Source: Pseudomonas thivervalensis (GTDB lineage: Bacteria > Pseudomonadota > Gammaproteobacteria > Pseudomonadales > Pseudomonadaceae). From it: a stretch of DNA of 64,000 nucleotides. Position numbers and translations under genes: made by a program. Location of the stretch: positions 124,001 through 188,000 of the forward strand of contig NZ_LHVE01000002.1 of assembly GCF_001269655.1 (NCBI RefSeq), written 5' to 3'. Positions 1 through 17,565 of this stretch are shown piece by piece. Each line of letters opens with the position of its first letter. Position 1 is the stretch's first letter. The notes beneath the pieces were generated by a model. The model made no database searches. It had not been told where the DNA came from and worked only from the letters and a program-made list of their open reading frames with translations.

Positions 1-665
1 GTTTCGGCGTTGGTCAGGTTCTTGTGTTCCTGCTCCAGCTCTTCCAGCTCGTTCTCACCCAGGGCCAGGTTTTCCAGCTCTTCGAGCTGGTAGCTCAATA
101 ACTGGTGGCGGGCACGCTGTTCGTCGCCGGAGTTGGAGAGGCGATCCAGTTCCTGCCGGGTCTGGCGCCAGCGTTGGGCGGCCAGTTGGACCTGCCGGGC
201 CAGGTCGGTGGCGCCGGCGTACTCATCCAGCAGGCGACGATGGGTATCGGTCTTGAGCAGGGATTGGTGTTCATGCTGGCTGTGGATGTCGATCAGCAGT
301 TCGCCGAGGGCCTTCAGGTCGCCGAGGGGGCAGGGCGTGCCGTTGATGTAGCCTCGCGAGCGGCCTTCGGCGGTGATGACCCGGCGCAGGATGCACAGGC
401 CGTCGGTGTCCAGGTCGCGTTCGGCCAGCCAGGCGCTGGCCTCGGGGATGTCGACCAGGTCGAAGGTCGCCAGGATGTCGGCCTTGTCCGCTCCGGGGCG
501 CACCACACCGCTGTCGGCGCGGTCGCCCAGGGTCAGGCCCAGGGCGTCGAGCATGATCGACTTGCCCGCGCCGGTTTCACCGGTGATCACGCTCATGCCT
601 CGATCGAGTTCGAGGTCGAGATGTTCGACGATGGCGTAGTTGTGTACGGACAGGTGCACCAGCAT
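1..665 (-). CDS. recN: DNA repair protein RecN, N-terminal part (runs off the left edge)
   Basis: SMC-like ATPase of recombinational double-strand-break repair, cytoplasmic and nucleoid-associated. The 221 visible residues begin MLVHLSVHNYAIVEHLDLEL and carry a Walker A motif GETGAGKS at about residues 28-35, followed by the start of the coiled-coil arm rich in Gln, Glu and Leu (about 150-221). The rest of the arm, Walker B and the C-terminal ATPase half lie beyond base 1. It is transcribed away from grpE, an arrangement I recall as standard in Pseudomonas. A LexA box lies 23 bp upstream of the ATG, so SOS induction is expected. Confidence 0.95.
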   Translation of the reverse strand, partial: MLVHLSVHNYAIVEHLDLELDRGMSVITGETGAGKSIMLDALGLTLGDRADSGVVRPGADKADILATFDLVDIPEASAWLAERDLDTDGLCILRRVITAEGRSRGYINGTPCPLGDLKALGELLIDIHSQHEHQSLLKTDTHRRLLDEYAGATDLARQVQLAAQRWRQTRQELDRLSNSGDEQRARHQLLSYQLEELENLALGENELEELEQEHKNLTNAE

Positions 666-688
666 AAGGCCGCTCCCAGGCTTTAGGT

Positions 689-704
689 CTGGTTATTTAT
701 ACAG
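689..704 (-). promoter_or_regulatory. LexA (SOS) box upstream of recN
   Basis: The sequence CTGGTTATTTATACAG has the CTG-N10-CAG core of the gammaproteobacterial LexA operator with an AT-rich centre. It lies just upstream of the recN ATG (665). recN is a classic LexA-regulated gene, so position and sequence agree. Confidence 0.8.
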
Positions 705-825
705 TGTTTTGTTTCGGCCTGACAATGCCCGTGCTTAGCTCAATTTGCTTGGGAAAATGATTTTCTTAGCGCGGAGAGGAATGATTATGCAGCTGTTTTT
801 TGTAAGGTTAATTCGTCAGATGGCC

Positions 826-854
826 CTTGAAGCTGGAAAACCCGGCCCCATATA
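826..854 (+). promoter_or_regulatory. Sigma-32 (RpoH) heat-shock promoter of grpE
   Basis: CTTGAA (826-831), a 14-base spacer and CCCCATATA (846-854) match the RpoH consensus CTTGAA-N13-15-CCCCATNTA essentially perfectly. It lies about 55 bases upstream of the grpE ATG. The initiation site would fall near 860, giving a short leader that ends in a strong Shine-Dalgarno (AAAGGAG, 894-900). Confidence 0.85.
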
Positions 855-908
855 CCGGGGCAGAAGCGCGAGTCGAGCTCGCGGACGAAGTTGAAAGGAG
901 AAATCTCT

Positions 909-1475
909 ATGGCTGACGAACAGACGCAGGACACGCAAAATCTAGACGCCAATCAGGCTTCCCAGGATTCCGGTGAAGACTTGGCGGCACGTGTACAAGT
1001 GCTCGAAGAGCAACTGGCCGGTGCGCAGGATCAGGCGTTGCGTGTAGCAGCCGACCTGCAGAATGTCCGCCGTCGCGCCGAGCAAGATGTGGAAAAGGCT
1101 CATAAATTCGCCCTGGAGCGTTTTGCTGGCGACCTGCTGCCGATCATCGACAGCCTGGAGCGCGGCCTGGAGCTGTCCAACCCGGACGACGAGAACATCC
1201 GTCCGATGCGTGAAGGCATCGAGCTGACCCTGAAGATGTTCCAGGACACTCTCAAGCGTTATCAGCTTGAAACCCTTGATCCGCATGGCGAGCCCTTCAA
1301 CGCCGAGCATCACCAGGCCATGGCGATGCAGGAAAGCGCTGATGTCGAGCCAAACAGCGTCCTGAAGGTTTTCCAGAAAGGCTACCTGCTTAACGGCCGC
1401 CTGCTGCGTCCGGCCATGGTCGTGGTCAGCAAGGCGCCGGCACCGGTTTCGCCTTCTATCGATGAGCAGGCTTGA
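909..1475 (+). CDS. grpE: Nucleotide exchange factor GrpE
   Basis: Cytosolic cochaperone that releases ADP from DnaK. 188 residues, normal for the family. It has an acidic disordered N-terminus (about 1-30), a long dimerising coiled coil (about 30-90), a four-helix segment and a C-terminal beta domain (about 130-180) with family-typical [10 protein letters not shown] and [13 protein letters not shown] 909 was chosen because AAAGGAG sits 8 bases upstream; the in-frame TTG at 891 is inside the leader. It is the first gene of the heat-shock block, and its stop codon overlaps the -35 box of the dnaK promoter. Confidence 0.97.
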   Translation: MADEQTQDTQNLDANQASQDSGEDLAARVQVLEEQLAGAQDQALRVAADLQNVRRRAEQDVEKAHKFALERFAGDLLPIIDSLERGLELSNPDDENIRPMREGIELTLKMFQDTLKRYQLETLDPHGEPFNAEHHQAMAMQESADVEPNSVLKVFQKGYLLNGRLLRPAMVVVSKAPAPVSPSIDEQA

Positions 1476-1499
1476 AATCGGGCGCAGCGGCCCCATCTA
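1471..1499 (+). promoter_or_regulatory. Second sigma-32 promoter, in front of dnaK
   Basis: CTTGAA (1471-1476), spacer of 14, then CCCCATCTA (1491-1499). The -35 box overlaps the grpE stop codon (1473-1475), so dnaK can be transcribed independently of grpE. Spacing and sequence match the RpoH consensus as closely as the grpE promoter does. Confidence 0.8.
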
Positions 1500-1576
1500 T
1501 AAGTCAAGCGTTTAAGTGCTACCGCAGTTAGCCACCACTGCTGCGGCAACAAAATCCAAGTTCCGGGAGAGTTAAC

Positions 1577-3493
<1,917 letters not shown>

Positions 3494-3550
3494 TCGCTTG
3501 TTGGTCGGCCGGTTGACTGCGTTTGTGCGGTGGCTGGTAGGATGTCGCCG

Positions 3551-3570
3551 CGCGGGAGCTTGCTCCCGCG
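3551..3570. repeat. Single REP palindrome in the dnaK-dnaJ gap
   Basis: CGCGGGAGC-TT-GCTCCCGCG is a perfect 9-bp inverted repeat with the same core (GGGAGCTTGCTCCC) as the larger REPINs later in the window. The 290-bp dnaK-dnaJ gap (3494-3783) holds no other recognisable element and no clear sigma-32 promoter. Confidence 0.75.
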
Positions 3571-3783
3571 TTGGCGTGTCTGGAGGCAACGAATTTTTAC
3601 AGCATGCGACAAAGCTCGGGTGCTGACGGTGTGTTCGGGAATGCTCCTGCTTTCCGGGCGATATGCGCCGAGACCAGGATCGTTGAATCGACGTGAGTTG
3701 GGTCCGGGCCTGCATTGGGGCTCAACGAGTTTGGCGAGGCTCAGGAGAGGTTTGCCGAACGTCCTACAAGAGTGCAAAGACTA

Positions 3784-4908
3784 ATGGCAAAGCGTGACTA
3801 TTACGAAGTATTGGGTGTCGAGCGTGGTTCAAGCGAAGCGGACCTGAAAAAGGCCTACCGTCGCCTGGCGATGAAGCACCACCCGGACCGTAATCCCGAC
3901 GATAAAGCGTCGGAAGAGATGTTCAAGGAAGCCAACGAGGCTTACGAAGTCCTGTCCGATTCCAGTAAGCGCGCGGCCTACGACCAGTACGGGCATGCCG
4001 GCGTCGACCCGAGCATGGGCGGCGGCGGTGCCGGTTTCGGCGGCCAGAACTTCTCCGATATTTTCGGTGATGTATTCAGCGACTTCTTCGGCGGCGGCCG
4101 CGGCGGCGCGCGTGGTGGCGCCCAGCGTGGCAGTGACCTGCGCTACACGCTGGAGTTGAACCTGGAAGAAGCGGTGCGCGGTACCACCGTCAATATCCGT
4201 GTGCCGACACTGGTCAACTGCAAACCGTGCGATGGCTCGGGTGCCAAGAAAGGCTCCTCGCCCGTGACCTGCCCGACGTGCGGCGGCATTGGCCAGGTTC
4301 GCATGCAACAAGGCTTCTTCTCGGTCCAGCAGACCTGCCCGCGTTGCCATGGCCAAGGCAAGATCATTTCCGATCCGTGCGACTCCTGCCACGGCGAAGG
4401 GCGTGTCGAAGAGTACAAGACACTGTCGGTCAAGGTGCCGGCCGGTGTTGACACCGGTGACCGCATTCGCCTGTCCGGCGAAGGCGAGGCGGGTGCCCAG
4501 GGTGGCCCGACCGGCGATCTGTATGTGGTCATCAACGTGCGCGAACATGCGATTTTCCAGCGCGACGGCAAGCACCTGTTCTGCGAAGTGCCGATCAGCT
4601 TTGTCGATGCGGCCTTGGGTGGCGAGCTTGAGATCCCGACCCTCGACGGTCGCGTCAAGCTGAAAATTCCCGAGGGCACGCAGACTGGCAAGCAGTTCCG
4701 CATTCGTGGCAAAGGCGTCGCGCCAGTGCGTGGCGGTGGCGCAGGCGATCTGATGTGTCGCGTGGCGGTGGAAACACCGGTCAACCTGGGGCGGCGTCAG
4801 CGTGAACTGTTGGAAGAGTTCCGCAACTCCCTGGCGGATGACAACAGCCACTCCCCGAAAACCACCGGTTGGTTCGAAGGCGTGAAGCGCTTCTTCGGCG
4901 ACCTGTAA
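3784..4908 (+). CDS. dnaJ: Chaperone DnaJ (Hsp40)
   Basis: Cochaperone that delivers substrates to DnaK and stimulates its ATPase. 374 residues. J domain (1-70) with the HPD tripeptide in KHHPDRN, Gly/Phe-rich linker (about 75-118, [18 protein letters not shown]), and a zinc-binding region with four CxxCxGxG repeats ([32 protein letters not shown]). Two beta-barrel substrate domains follow. ATG 3784 is chosen because [12 protein letters not shown] is the conserved N-terminus; the open frame extends 69 bases further upstream. dapB starts 9 bases after the stop, so the two genes are probably cotranscribed. Confidence 0.98.
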   Translation: MAKRDYYEVLGVERGSSEADLKKAYRRLAMKHHPDRNPDDKASEEMFKEANEAYEVLSDSSKRAAYDQYGHAGVDPSMGGGGAGFGGQNFSDIFGDVFSDFFGGGRGGARGGAQRGSDLRYTLELNLEEAVRGTTVNIRVPTLVNCKPCDGSGAKKGSSPVTCPTCGGIGQVRMQQGFFSVQQTCPRCHGQGKIISDPCDSCHGEGRVEEYKTLSVKVPAGVDTGDRIRLSGEGEAGAQGGPTGDLYVVINVREHAIFQRDGKHLFCEVPISFVDAALGGELEIPTLDGRVKLKIPEGTQTGKQFRIRGKGVAPVRGGGAGDLMCRVAVETPVNLGRRQRELLEEFRNSLADDNSHSPKTTGWFEGVKRFFGDL

Positions 4909-5724
<816 letters not shown>

Positions 5725-5860
5725 TGCCATTAAGAGCGGGGTTCAGGTTATACTGCGCCCCGTTTTACACCGCTTCGCGACGGCCTGTCGCATTCCCCTG
5801 CCTTTAAGGCTCATTAGCGGTGGACCAAAAAAGCCTTTTTCTGTAAGCTACAGCTTTAGT

Positions 5861-5983
5861 GTGTCCACTAAAAGCGCGCAGAATAATTCAGTGAACAAGC
5901 GGGGTGACGTGTCCATACGTCACTCCGCTTTTTTACAACCTGCGATCGCCCTTTCAGGCTTTATTTACGGGAGGTCTTCTTGA
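5861..5983 (+). CDS. Possible 40-codon leader ORF overlapping the carA start
   Basis: An open frame starting GTG at 5861 (alternative in-frame GTG at 5891) runs through the terminator-like hairpin at 5897-5934 and stops with TGA at 5981-5983, overlapping the TTG start of carA as TTGA. The layout would allow translational coupling or attenuation. There is no convincing Shine-Dalgarno for either GTG, so this may be chance. I recall that Pseudomonas carAB has been described as leader-controlled but cannot verify that here. Confidence 0.3.
   Translation: MSTKSAQNNSVNKRGDVSIRHSAFLQPAIALSGFIYGRSS
5897..5934 (+). terminator. Intrinsic terminator or attenuator hairpin before carA
   Basis: A 14-bp stem (AAGCGGGGTGACGT paired with ACGTCACTCCGCTT, one G-U pair), a 6-base loop and six T residues. 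It ends 46 bases before the carA start codon. It may be the dapB terminator or an attenuator in a carA leader; a -10-like TATACT lies at 5749-5754, upstream of it, which favours the second reading. Confidence 0.75.
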
Positions 5984-7116
5984 CTAAGCCAGCCATACTC
6001 GCCCTTGCTGATGGCAGCATTTTTCGCGGCGAAGCCATTGGAGCCGACGGTCAGACCGTTGGTGAGGTGGTGTTTAACACCGCAATGACCGGCTATCAGG
6101 AAATTCTTACCGATCCTTCCTACGCCCAGCAAATCGTTACCCTGACTTACCCGCACATCGGCAACACCGGTACTACGCCGGAAGACGCCGAGTCCGATCG
6201 TGTCTGGTCCGCCGGCCTGGTCATCCGTGACTTGCCGCTGGTAGCGAGCAACTGGCGTAACACGATGTCCCTGTCCGACTACCTGAAAGCCAACAACGTC
6301 GTGGCGATCGCCGGTATCGACACCCGTCGCCTGACCCGCATCCTTCGGGAAAAAGGCGCGCAGAACGGCTGCATCATGGCCGGTGACAACATTTCCGAAG
6401 AAGCCGCCATCGCTGCTGCCCAGGGTTTCCCTGGCCTCAAGGGCATGGACCTGGCGAAAGTCGTCAGCACCCAGAAGCAATACGAATGGCGCTCCACGGT
6501 CTGGGACCTGAAGACCGACAGTCACGCGACGATCGAGGCTTCCGAGCTGCCGTATCACGTGGTGGCGTACGACTACGGCGTCAAGCTGAACATCCTGCGC
6601 ATGCTGGTCGAGCGTGGCTGCCGCGTCACCGTGGTTCCGGCGCAAACCCCGGCCGCCGATGTCCTGGCCCTCAAGCCCGACGGCGTGTTCCTGTCCAACG
6701 GCCCGGGTGATCCGGAGCCTTGCGACTACGCGATCCAAGCGATCAAGGACGTGCTGGAAACCGAGATCCCGGTGTTTGGTATCTGCCTCGGTCACCAGTT
6801 GCTGGCCCTCGCTTCGGGCGCCAAGACCCTGAAAATGGGTCACGGCCACCACGGTGCCAACCACCCTGTGCAGGACCTGGACACCGGCGTGGTGATGATC
6901 ACCAGCCAGAACCACGGTTTTGCCGTAGATGAAGCGACCCTGCCGGCCAACGTGCGCGCGATTCACAAATCGCTGTTCGACGGCACGCTGCAAGGCATCG
7001 AGCGTACCGACAAGAGCGCGTTCAGCTTCCAGGGCCACCCTGAAGCGAGCCCGGGCCCGAACGATGTGGCGCCGCTGTTCGATCGCTTCATCAACGAGAT
7101 GGCCAAGCGACGCTGA
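5980..7116 (+). CDS. carA: Carbamoyl-phosphate synthase small subunit
   Basis: Glutaminase subunit that supplies ammonia to CarB for carbamoyl phosphate, feeding arginine and pyrimidine synthesis. 378 residues. The N-terminal CPSase small domain (about 1-150) is followed by a class I amidotransferase domain with the nucleophile Cys in [10 protein letters not shown] and the His/Glu pair in [10 protein letters not shown]. The start is a TTG, chosen because ACGGGAGG lies 5 bases upstream and the protein then begins [15 protein letters not shown], the usual N-terminus. Confidence 0.96.
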   Translation: MTKPAILALADGSIFRGEAIGADGQTVGEVVFNTAMTGYQEILTDPSYAQQIVTLTYPHIGNTGTTPEDAESDRVWSAGLVIRDLPLVASNWRNTMSLSDYLKANNVVAIAGIDTRRLTRILREKGAQNGCIMAGDNISEEAAIAAAQGFPGLKGMDLAKVVSTQKQYEWRSTVWDLKTDSHATIEASELPYHVVAYDYGVKLNILRMLVERGCRVTVVPAQTPAADVLALKPDGVFLSNGPGDPEPCDYAIQAIKDVLETEIPVFGICLGHQLLALASGAKTLKMGHGHHGANHPVQDLDTGVVMITSQNHGFAVDEATLPANVRAIHKSLFDGTLQGIERTDKSAFSFQGHPEASPGPNDVAPLFDRFINEMAKRR

Positions 7117-7221
7117 CCGCGTGAAGCCCGAGGGCGGCCCCGAGCGCGGCGGCCCCCTTGGGCGCTTCAAAGATTGTTCGACGGCCTAGCCGACTGACCT
7201 GCGGATTTGAGTGACAAACCC

Positions 7222-10439
<3,218 letters not shown>

Positions 10440-10443
<4 letters not shown>

Positions 10444-10922
10444 GCATAACCAAGTACCCGATGACAGTTCAGGGCGCGAAGGCCCTGGAAGAAGAACACG
10501 CTCACCTGACCAAGGTCGTTCGCCCCAAGCTCAGCCAGGACATCGGCACGGCCCGGGAGCTGGGTGATCTGAAGGAAAACGCCGAGTACCACGCAGCTCG
10601 CGAGCAGCAGGGTATGGTCGAGGCGCGTATCCGTGACATCGAGGGCCGCATGCAGAATGCAGTCGTCATTGACGTCACGACGATCCCGCACACCGGCAAG
10701 GTGATCTTCGGCACTACCGTGGAAATCGCCAACGTCGAGACCGATGAAAGCGTCACTTACCAGATCGTTGGCGAGGACGAGGCAGACATCAAGCTCGGCA
10801 AGATTTCCGTCGGTTCGCCCATTGCCCGTGCCTTGATTGCCAAGGAAGAGGGTGATGTGGTGACTGTGAAGACGCCTAGCGGTGTCATCGAGTATGAGAT
10901 TGTCGAAGTCCGTCACATCTGA
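10440..10922 (+). CDS. greA: Transcription elongation factor GreA
   Basis: Stimulates RNA polymerase to cleave backtracked transcripts. 160 residues: N-terminal antiparallel coiled coil (about 1-75, with the tip acidic pair in [18 protein letters not shown]) and a C-terminal FKBP-like domain (about 80-160, with GDxxVKTPSGxxEYEIV). The ATG overlaps the carB stop by four bases, implying coupled translation. Confidence 0.96.
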
Positions 10923-10950
10923 ACGAAGGCGCCCGCTGCGAGCCGGCGCC

Positions 10951-11355
10951 ATGATCTGGCAGCTCACCCAGATGTTGTGGGTGGGCGGCATCTGGTTGTT
11001 GCACATCGGTTTGCTGCCGGTGCTGGGCCGAGTCGGCCTGGCACCGCTGCTCATCGATGAAATCGCAGGCATGCTGACGGCGCTGCTGGTGGGTTTTTCC
11101 GCGGTGTGCGTGATGTTCCAGGCGTTGGTGCTGGTTCAGGCCGAGGGCCTTGCCAGTCTATGGCGCGACATTCGTGGGCAATTGCTGCTCATGTCGTTGT
11201 ACGCGTGCGGGATGTTCTTTGCCGTGCATCTCGGCTGGCCGGATGCGAGCCAGTGGCGGGTATTCAGTTACCTGGTGCTGGGATTTTCCGGTCTGGTGCT
11301 GGTGCTGCAGCCGGTTCCCGGGTGGAGTGGCAGGGTGTGCGAGGCACACCCTTGA
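10951..11355 (+). CDS. DUF4149-type inner-membrane protein
   Basis: 134 residues with four likely membrane segments: about 7-27 (LWVGGIWLLHIGLLPVLG), 38-62, 76-95 and 104-122. The MLWVGGIWLLHIG opening and size match the DUF4149 (TMEM205-like) proteins encoded between greA and yhbY in Pseudomonas; the role is unknown. ATG 10951 starts 28 bases after greA with a poor Shine-Dalgarno, so coupling to greA or an upstream start is possible. The next gene is convergent. Confidence 0.75.
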   Translation: MIWQLTQMLWVGGIWLLHIGLLPVLGRVGLAPLLIDEIAGMLTALLVGFSAVCVMFQALVLVQAEGLASLWRDIRGQLLLMSLYACGMFFAVHLGWPDASQWRVFSYLVLGFSGLVLVLQPVPGWSGRVCEAHP

Positions 11356-11364
11356 CCCTTGGCA

Positions 11365-11673
11365 TCACTTGAAGCGATGAACGTTCGACAGTTGCTTGTT
11401 GACGCTGAAATTCTTGCGATAAATCAGCGCCATCTTGCCGATGACCTGCACCAGGTCTGCCTTGCCGGTCTTGCACAGTTCGGCAACGGCAGCCAGGCGG
11501 GCTTCGCGATCGAGGATGTTGAGCTTGATCTTGATCAGCTCGTGATCGCCCAAGGCGCGTTCCAGTTCGGCGAGTACACCTTCAGTCAAACCGTTGTCAG
11601 CCACAGTCAAAACCGGTTTCAGATGGTGGCCAATGGATTTGTATTGTTTCTTCTGCTCTTGAGTGAGCGGCAT
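11365..11673 (-). CDS. yhbY: Ribosome assembly RNA-binding protein YhbY (CRM domain)
   Basis: 102 residues spanning a single CRM domain, an RNA-binding fold associated with pre-50S particles. The domain shows VTVADNGLTEGVLAELERAL and a basic helix, followed by the GKMALIYRK segment near the C-terminus. It is divergent from rlmE, another 50S biogenesis gene, with about 105 bp between the starts, so the two probably share a promoter region. Confidence 0.9.
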   Translation of the reverse strand: MPLTQEQKKQYKSIGHHLKPVLTVADNGLTEGVLAELERALGDHELIKIKLNILDREARLAAVAELCKTGKADLVQVIGKMALIYRKNFSVNKQLSNVHRFK

Positions 11674-11778
11674 AATCTGACCCCTGCGTCTGATCTTGTA
11701 AAAAGCGGCGGCCAGTTTACCCGAGCAAGTCCGGGACCGCCCACTTAATCACGACCCGTTTTATTTTTGAGGTGGCCC

Positions 11779-12411
11779 GTGGCCCGTTCCAAGACAAGTC
11801 TTAAATGGCTGCAAGAGCATTTCAACGACCCATTCGTGAAAATGGCGCAAAAAGACGGGTATCGTTCCCGTGCCAGCTACAAGCTGCTGGAGATTCAGGA
11901 AAGAGACCGTTTGATCCGTCCAGGCATGAGCGTGATCGACTTGGGCGCCGCCCCGGGTGGCTGGTCCCAAGTGACCAGTCGTCTGATTGGTGGGCAAGGC
12001 ACGCTGATCGCTTCCGATATCCTGGAAATGGACAGCATCCCGGATGTGACCTTCATTCAGGGCGACTTTACCGAGGACGCCGTACTGGCGCAGATCCTTG
12101 AGGCGGTTGGAAAAAACGAGGTGGACCTTGTGATTTCCGATATGGCCCCCAATATGAGTGGACTGGCATCGGTTGATATGCCGCGATCGATGTTCCTGTG
12201 CGAGTTGGCACTGGATCTTGCGACCCGGGTGTTGAAGCCAGGTGGTGATTTTTTGATCAAGGTCTTCCAGGGTGAAGGCTTCGACGAATACCACAAGAGC
12301 GTGCGCAAGCAGTTCGAGAAGGTCACGACGCGCAAGCCGAAGTCATCACGTGATCGCTCACGCGAGCAGTACCTGCTGGGCCGTGGTTTCCGTGGTCGCA
12401 GTGAGGAATAA
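11779..12411 (+). CDS. rlmE: 23S rRNA (uridine-2'-O)-methyltransferase RlmE
   Basis: SAM-dependent methyltransferase (FtsJ/RrmJ) that modifies U2552 of 23S rRNA late in 50S assembly. 210 residues: [12 protein letters not shown] substrate segment (about 30-42), SAM motif [14 protein letters not shown] (about 52-64), SDMAPNMSG (about 120-128) and the KDKE-type catalytic residues including the Lys in [12 protein letters not shown]. The start is GTG 11779 ([11 protein letters not shown]), with GAGG 8 bases upstream. Confidence 0.95.
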   Translation: MARSKTSLKWLQEHFNDPFVKMAQKDGYRSRASYKLLEIQERDRLIRPGMSVIDLGAAPGGWSQVTSRLIGGQGTLIASDILEMDSIPDVTFIQGDFTEDAVLAQILEAVGKNEVDLVISDMAPNMSGLASVDMPRSMFLCELALDLATRVLKPGGDFLIKVFQGEGFDEYHKSVRKQFEKVTTRKPKSSRDRSREQYLLGRGFRGRSEE

Positions 12412-12602
12412 GGGTTTTTTCGACCGGGGTGATAGGTTTTTCGTATTTCGTCCCGTGAGCATTAGCGAATATTGTGTAGAAAGTGTTTCACAAAGGGTTA
12501 CAGACGGCGCCTGCCAGAGTCGTAGGTAATGTAGTAAGTTAGGCCGGTGAATATCATGCGAAGCGCGCGCCAGTAGCGGAGCTTGCTTCAGAGGGTAGTT
12601 AA

Positions 12603-14525
<1,923 letters not shown>

Positions 14526-14533
14526 GGCTTGAA

Positions 14534-15385
14534 ATGACTTCTGTTCAGTCCTCGACCCGGTTGCCTTGCGGCAACCGGGTTCTTGATTTAGCCCATGCGC
14601 ATGTCATGGGCATCCTCAATGTCACCCCTGATTCCTTTTCCGATGGTGGTCGATTCAGTCAGCTCGATGCTGCGCTGCGGCATGCCGAGGCCATGGTGGC
14701 CGCCGGCGCAACGTTGATCGATGTGGGTGGTGAATCGACCCGACCGGGTGCGCGGGCGGTCTCGCCTACAGAAGAGCTTGAGCGTGTGGCGCCGATTGTC
14801 GAGCGCATCCATCGCGAACTCGATGTCATTATTTCAGTCGATACATCCACGCCTGCGGTCATGCGCGAGACTGCGCGACTGGGAGCGGGTTTGATCAATG
14901 ATGTTCGATCCCTGCAGCGCGATGGCGCCCTGGATGCAGCGGCGGCCACCGGGTTGCCGGTGTGCCTGATGCATATGCTCGGCGAGCCGGGGACCATGCA
15001 GAATGATCCGCACTACGATGATGTGACCAGGGAGGTGGGTGAATTCCTGGTGGCGCGTCTGGATCAATGTGCTGCGGTGGGGATTCCCGCCGAGCGGATC
15101 ATTCTTGATCCCGGGTTCGGCTTCGCCAAGACATTGGCGCACAACCTGAGCCTGTTCAAGCATATGGAAGCCTTGCATGCCCTGGGGAGACCCCTGTTGG
15201 TTGGGGTCTCGCGAAAGAGCATGATAGGCAATGCCCTGGGTCGCCCGGTGGGAGAGCGCCTGTATGGCGGTCTTGCCCTGGCGGCCTTGGCCCTTACTAA
15301 GGGTGCACGCATACTGCGCGTGCATGATGTAGCCGAAACGATGGATGTCGTGCGGATGATCGCAGCTGTGGATTCAGCCGAATAA
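14534..15385 (+). CDS. folP: Dihydropteroate synthase
   Basis: Joins p-aminobenzoate to the pterin pyrophosphate in folate synthesis; the sulfonamide target. 283 residues in a TIM barrel. Visible signatures are [14 protein letters not shown] (about 26-39), GGESTRPGA (about 62-70), INDVRSL and the C-terminal [10 protein letters not shown]. It begins 8 bases after the ftsH stop and continues into glmM with a 16-base gap, consistent with one operon. Confidence 0.97.
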   Translation: MTSVQSSTRLPCGNRVLDLAHAHVMGILNVTPDSFSDGGRFSQLDAALRHAEAMVAAGATLIDVGGESTRPGARAVSPTEELERVAPIVERIHRELDVIISVDTSTPAVMRETARLGAGLINDVRSLQRDGALDAAAATGLPVCLMHMLGEPGTMQNDPHYDDVTREVGEFLVARLDQCAAVGIPAERIILDPGFGFAKTLAHNLSLFKHMEALHALGRPLLVGVSRKSMIGNALGRPVGERLYGGLALAALALTKGARILRVHDVAETMDVVRMIAAVDSAE

Positions 15386-15401
15386 GAATGACGGAGCACT
15401 T

Positions 15402-16739
15402 ATGAGCAAGAAATACTTTGGCACCGACGGTATTCGTGGTCGGGTCGGCGAATACCCTATTACCCCAGATTTCATGCTCAAGCTCGGCTGGGCTGCCGGG
15501 ATGGCCTTCCGCAAGATGGGCGCCTGCAAGGTGCTGGTCGGCAAGGACACGCGAATTTCCGGCTATATGTTCGAATCGGCTCTCGAGGCCGGCCTGACGT
15601 CGGCGGGCGCCGATGTGATGCTGCTCGGCCCGATGCCGACGCCAGCCATTGCCTACCTGACCCGTACGTTCCAGGCCCAGGCAGGCATCGTGATCAGTGC
15701 CTCGCACAACCCGCATGATGACAACGGCATCAAGTTCTTCTCGGGCCAGGGCACCAAGCTGCCGGATGATATCGAGTTGATGATCGAAGAGCTGCTGGAC
15801 ACGCCGATGACGGTGGTCGAGTCGAGCAAGATCGGCAAGGTATCGCGGATCAACGATGCGTCGGGTCGCTACATCGAGTTCTGCAAAGGCAGCGTGCCGA
15901 CCGGTACCAGTTTTTCCGGTCTGAAAATCGTCGTCGACTGTGCTCATGGGGCCACCTATAAAGTGGCGCCGAGCGTGTTTCGCGAGCTGGGTGCCGACGT
16001 GGTGGTGCTGTCCGCTCAACCTAATGGCCTGAACATCAACCACAACTGTGGCTCTACCCATACCGAGGCGTTGCAGGCTGCGGTGCTGGCTGAGCAGGCC
16101 GATCTCGGCATCGCCTTCGATGGCGATGGTGATCGGGTCTTGATGGTCGACCACACCGGTACGGTCGTCGATGGTGACGAACTGCTCTTCATCATTGCTC
16201 GCGACCTGCACGGGCGCGGCAAGCTGCAGGGCGGCGTGGTCGGCACGTTGATGAGCAACCTCGGGCTTGAGTTGGCCCTGGCTGACCTGGATATCCCGTT
16301 CGTACGCGCCAACGTGGGCGACCGCTACGTGATCTCGGAGTTGTTGGAGCGCAATTGGGTGATCGGGGGCGAGAACTCCGGCCACATCGTATGCTTCGAT
16401 CACACCACCACTGGTGATGCAATTATCGCGGCCCTGCAAGTGCTGATGGCGCTCAAGGCGCGCAACGAAGGTCTTGCACAGTCGCGCCAGGCATTGCGCA
16501 AATGTCCGCAAGTGTTGATCAACGTGCGTTTCGGTGGCGGTGTAAACCCTCTTGAACATGCGCAGGTCAAGCAGGCCAGTGAGCGTGTGACAGAGGCGAT
16601 GGCGGGGCGTGGGCGCGTGTTGTTGCGCAAGTCCGGTACAGAGCCTTTGGTGCGTGTCATGGTCGAAGGCGAGGATGAAGCGCAAGTTCGCGGTTATGCC
16701 GAGGAGCTGGCAAAACTGGTTACTGAAATTTCTGCCTGA
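15402..16739 (+). CDS. glmM: Phosphoglucosamine mutase
   Basis: Interconverts glucosamine-6- and glucosamine-1-phosphate for UDP-GlcNAc, needed for peptidoglycan and LPS. 445 residues, standard. The phosphoserine loop ISASHNPHD places the active Ser at residue 101; the metal loop is DGDGDRV, the sugar-binding loop is GGENSGH and the phosphate-binding loop is [17 protein letters not shown] 15402 has GGAG 8 bases upstream. Confidence 0.97.
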   Translation: MSKKYFGTDGIRGRVGEYPITPDFMLKLGWAAGMAFRKMGACKVLVGKDTRISGYMFESALEAGLTSAGADVMLLGPMPTPAIAYLTRTFQAQAGIVISASHNPHDDNGIKFFSGQGTKLPDDIELMIEELLDTPMTVVESSKIGKVSRINDASGRYIEFCKGSVPTGTSFSGLKIVVDCAHGATYKVAPSVFRELGADVVVLSAQPNGLNINHNCGSTHTEALQAAVLAEQADLGIAFDGDGDRVLMVDHTGTVVDGDELLFIIARDLHGRGKLQGGVVGTLMSNLGLELALADLDIPFVRANVGDRYVISELLERNWVIGGENSGHIVCFDHTTTGDAIIAALQVLMALKARNEGLAQSRQALRKCPQVLINVRFGGGVNPLEHAQVKQASERVTEAMAGRGRVLLRKSGTEPLVRVMVEGEDEAQVRGYAEELAKLVTEISA

Positions 16740-16805
16740 ATTCGGCTTGCCAGTCATGAATCCGTTGGGTAACATCTGCGCCCACTTTGACCGACGAGGT
16801 ACAGC

Positions 16806-17561
16806 ATGCGTCGCCCTATGGTAGCTGGTAACTGGAAGATGCACGGTACCCGCGCCAGCGTCGCTGAGCTGATCAATGGCCTTCGTCATCTGGCCTTGCC
16901 AAGCGGTGTTGATGTCGCGGTTTTCCCGCCTTGCTTGTATATCAATCAAGTGATTGATGGCTTGAAGGGTAAGTCGATTTCGGTCGGCGCGCAGAACTCT
17001 GCGATGGAAGCCATGCAAGGTGCGTTGACCGGTGAGATTGCACCGAGTCAATTGGTGGACGCAGGTTGTTCCCTGGTCCTGGTCGGGCATTCCGAGCGTC
17101 GCCAGATCATGGGCGAGCGGGACCAGACCTTGAACCGCAAGTTTGCCGCGGCCCAGGCCTGTGGTCTGATTCCGGTGTTGTGTGTAGGGGAAACCCGCGA
17201 GCAGCGTGAAGCCGGCAAGACCCTTGAAGTTGTCGGGCGTCAGCTGGGCAGCATCATTGAAGAGCTGGGTGTCGGCGCTTTTGCAAAAGCGGTCATTGCT
17301 TACGAGCCGGTCTGGGCCATTGGCACCGGGCTGACGGCTTCGCCGCAACAAGCGCAGGATGTGCACGCAGCCATCCGCGCGCAGTTGGCGGCAGAGAATT
17401 CTGAAGTGGCACGAGGTGTGCGGCTTCTATACGGCGGCAGCGTGAAGGCGGCCAATGCGGTCGAACTGTTCGGCATGCCGGATATCGATGGGGGGCTCAT
17501 TGGTGGAGCGTCCCTGAATGCAGATGAGTTCGGTGCGATCTGTCGCGCCGCGGGAAACTGA
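16806..17561 (+). CDS. tpiA: Triosephosphate isomerase
   Basis: Glycolytic and gluconeogenic interconversion of DHAP and glyceraldehyde-3-phosphate. 251 residues. Active-site landmarks are GNWKMHGT (Asn/Lys, about 7-14), the catalytic His in VGHSERR, the catalytic Glu with its flexible loop in [10 protein letters not shown], and YGGSVKAAN. secG begins 4 bases after the stop. Confidence 0.97.
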   Translation: MRRPMVAGNWKMHGTRASVAELINGLRHLALPSGVDVAVFPPCLYINQVIDGLKGKSISVGAQNSAMEAMQGALTGEIAPSQLVDAGCSLVLVGHSERRQIMGERDQTLNRKFAAAQACGLIPVLCVGETREQREAGKTLEVVGRQLGSIIEELGVGAFAKAVIAYEPVWAIGTGLTASPQQAQDVHAAIRAQLAAENSEVARGVRLLYGGSVKAANAVELFGMPDIDGGLIGGASLNADEFGAICRAAGN

Positions 17562-17565
17562 AAAA

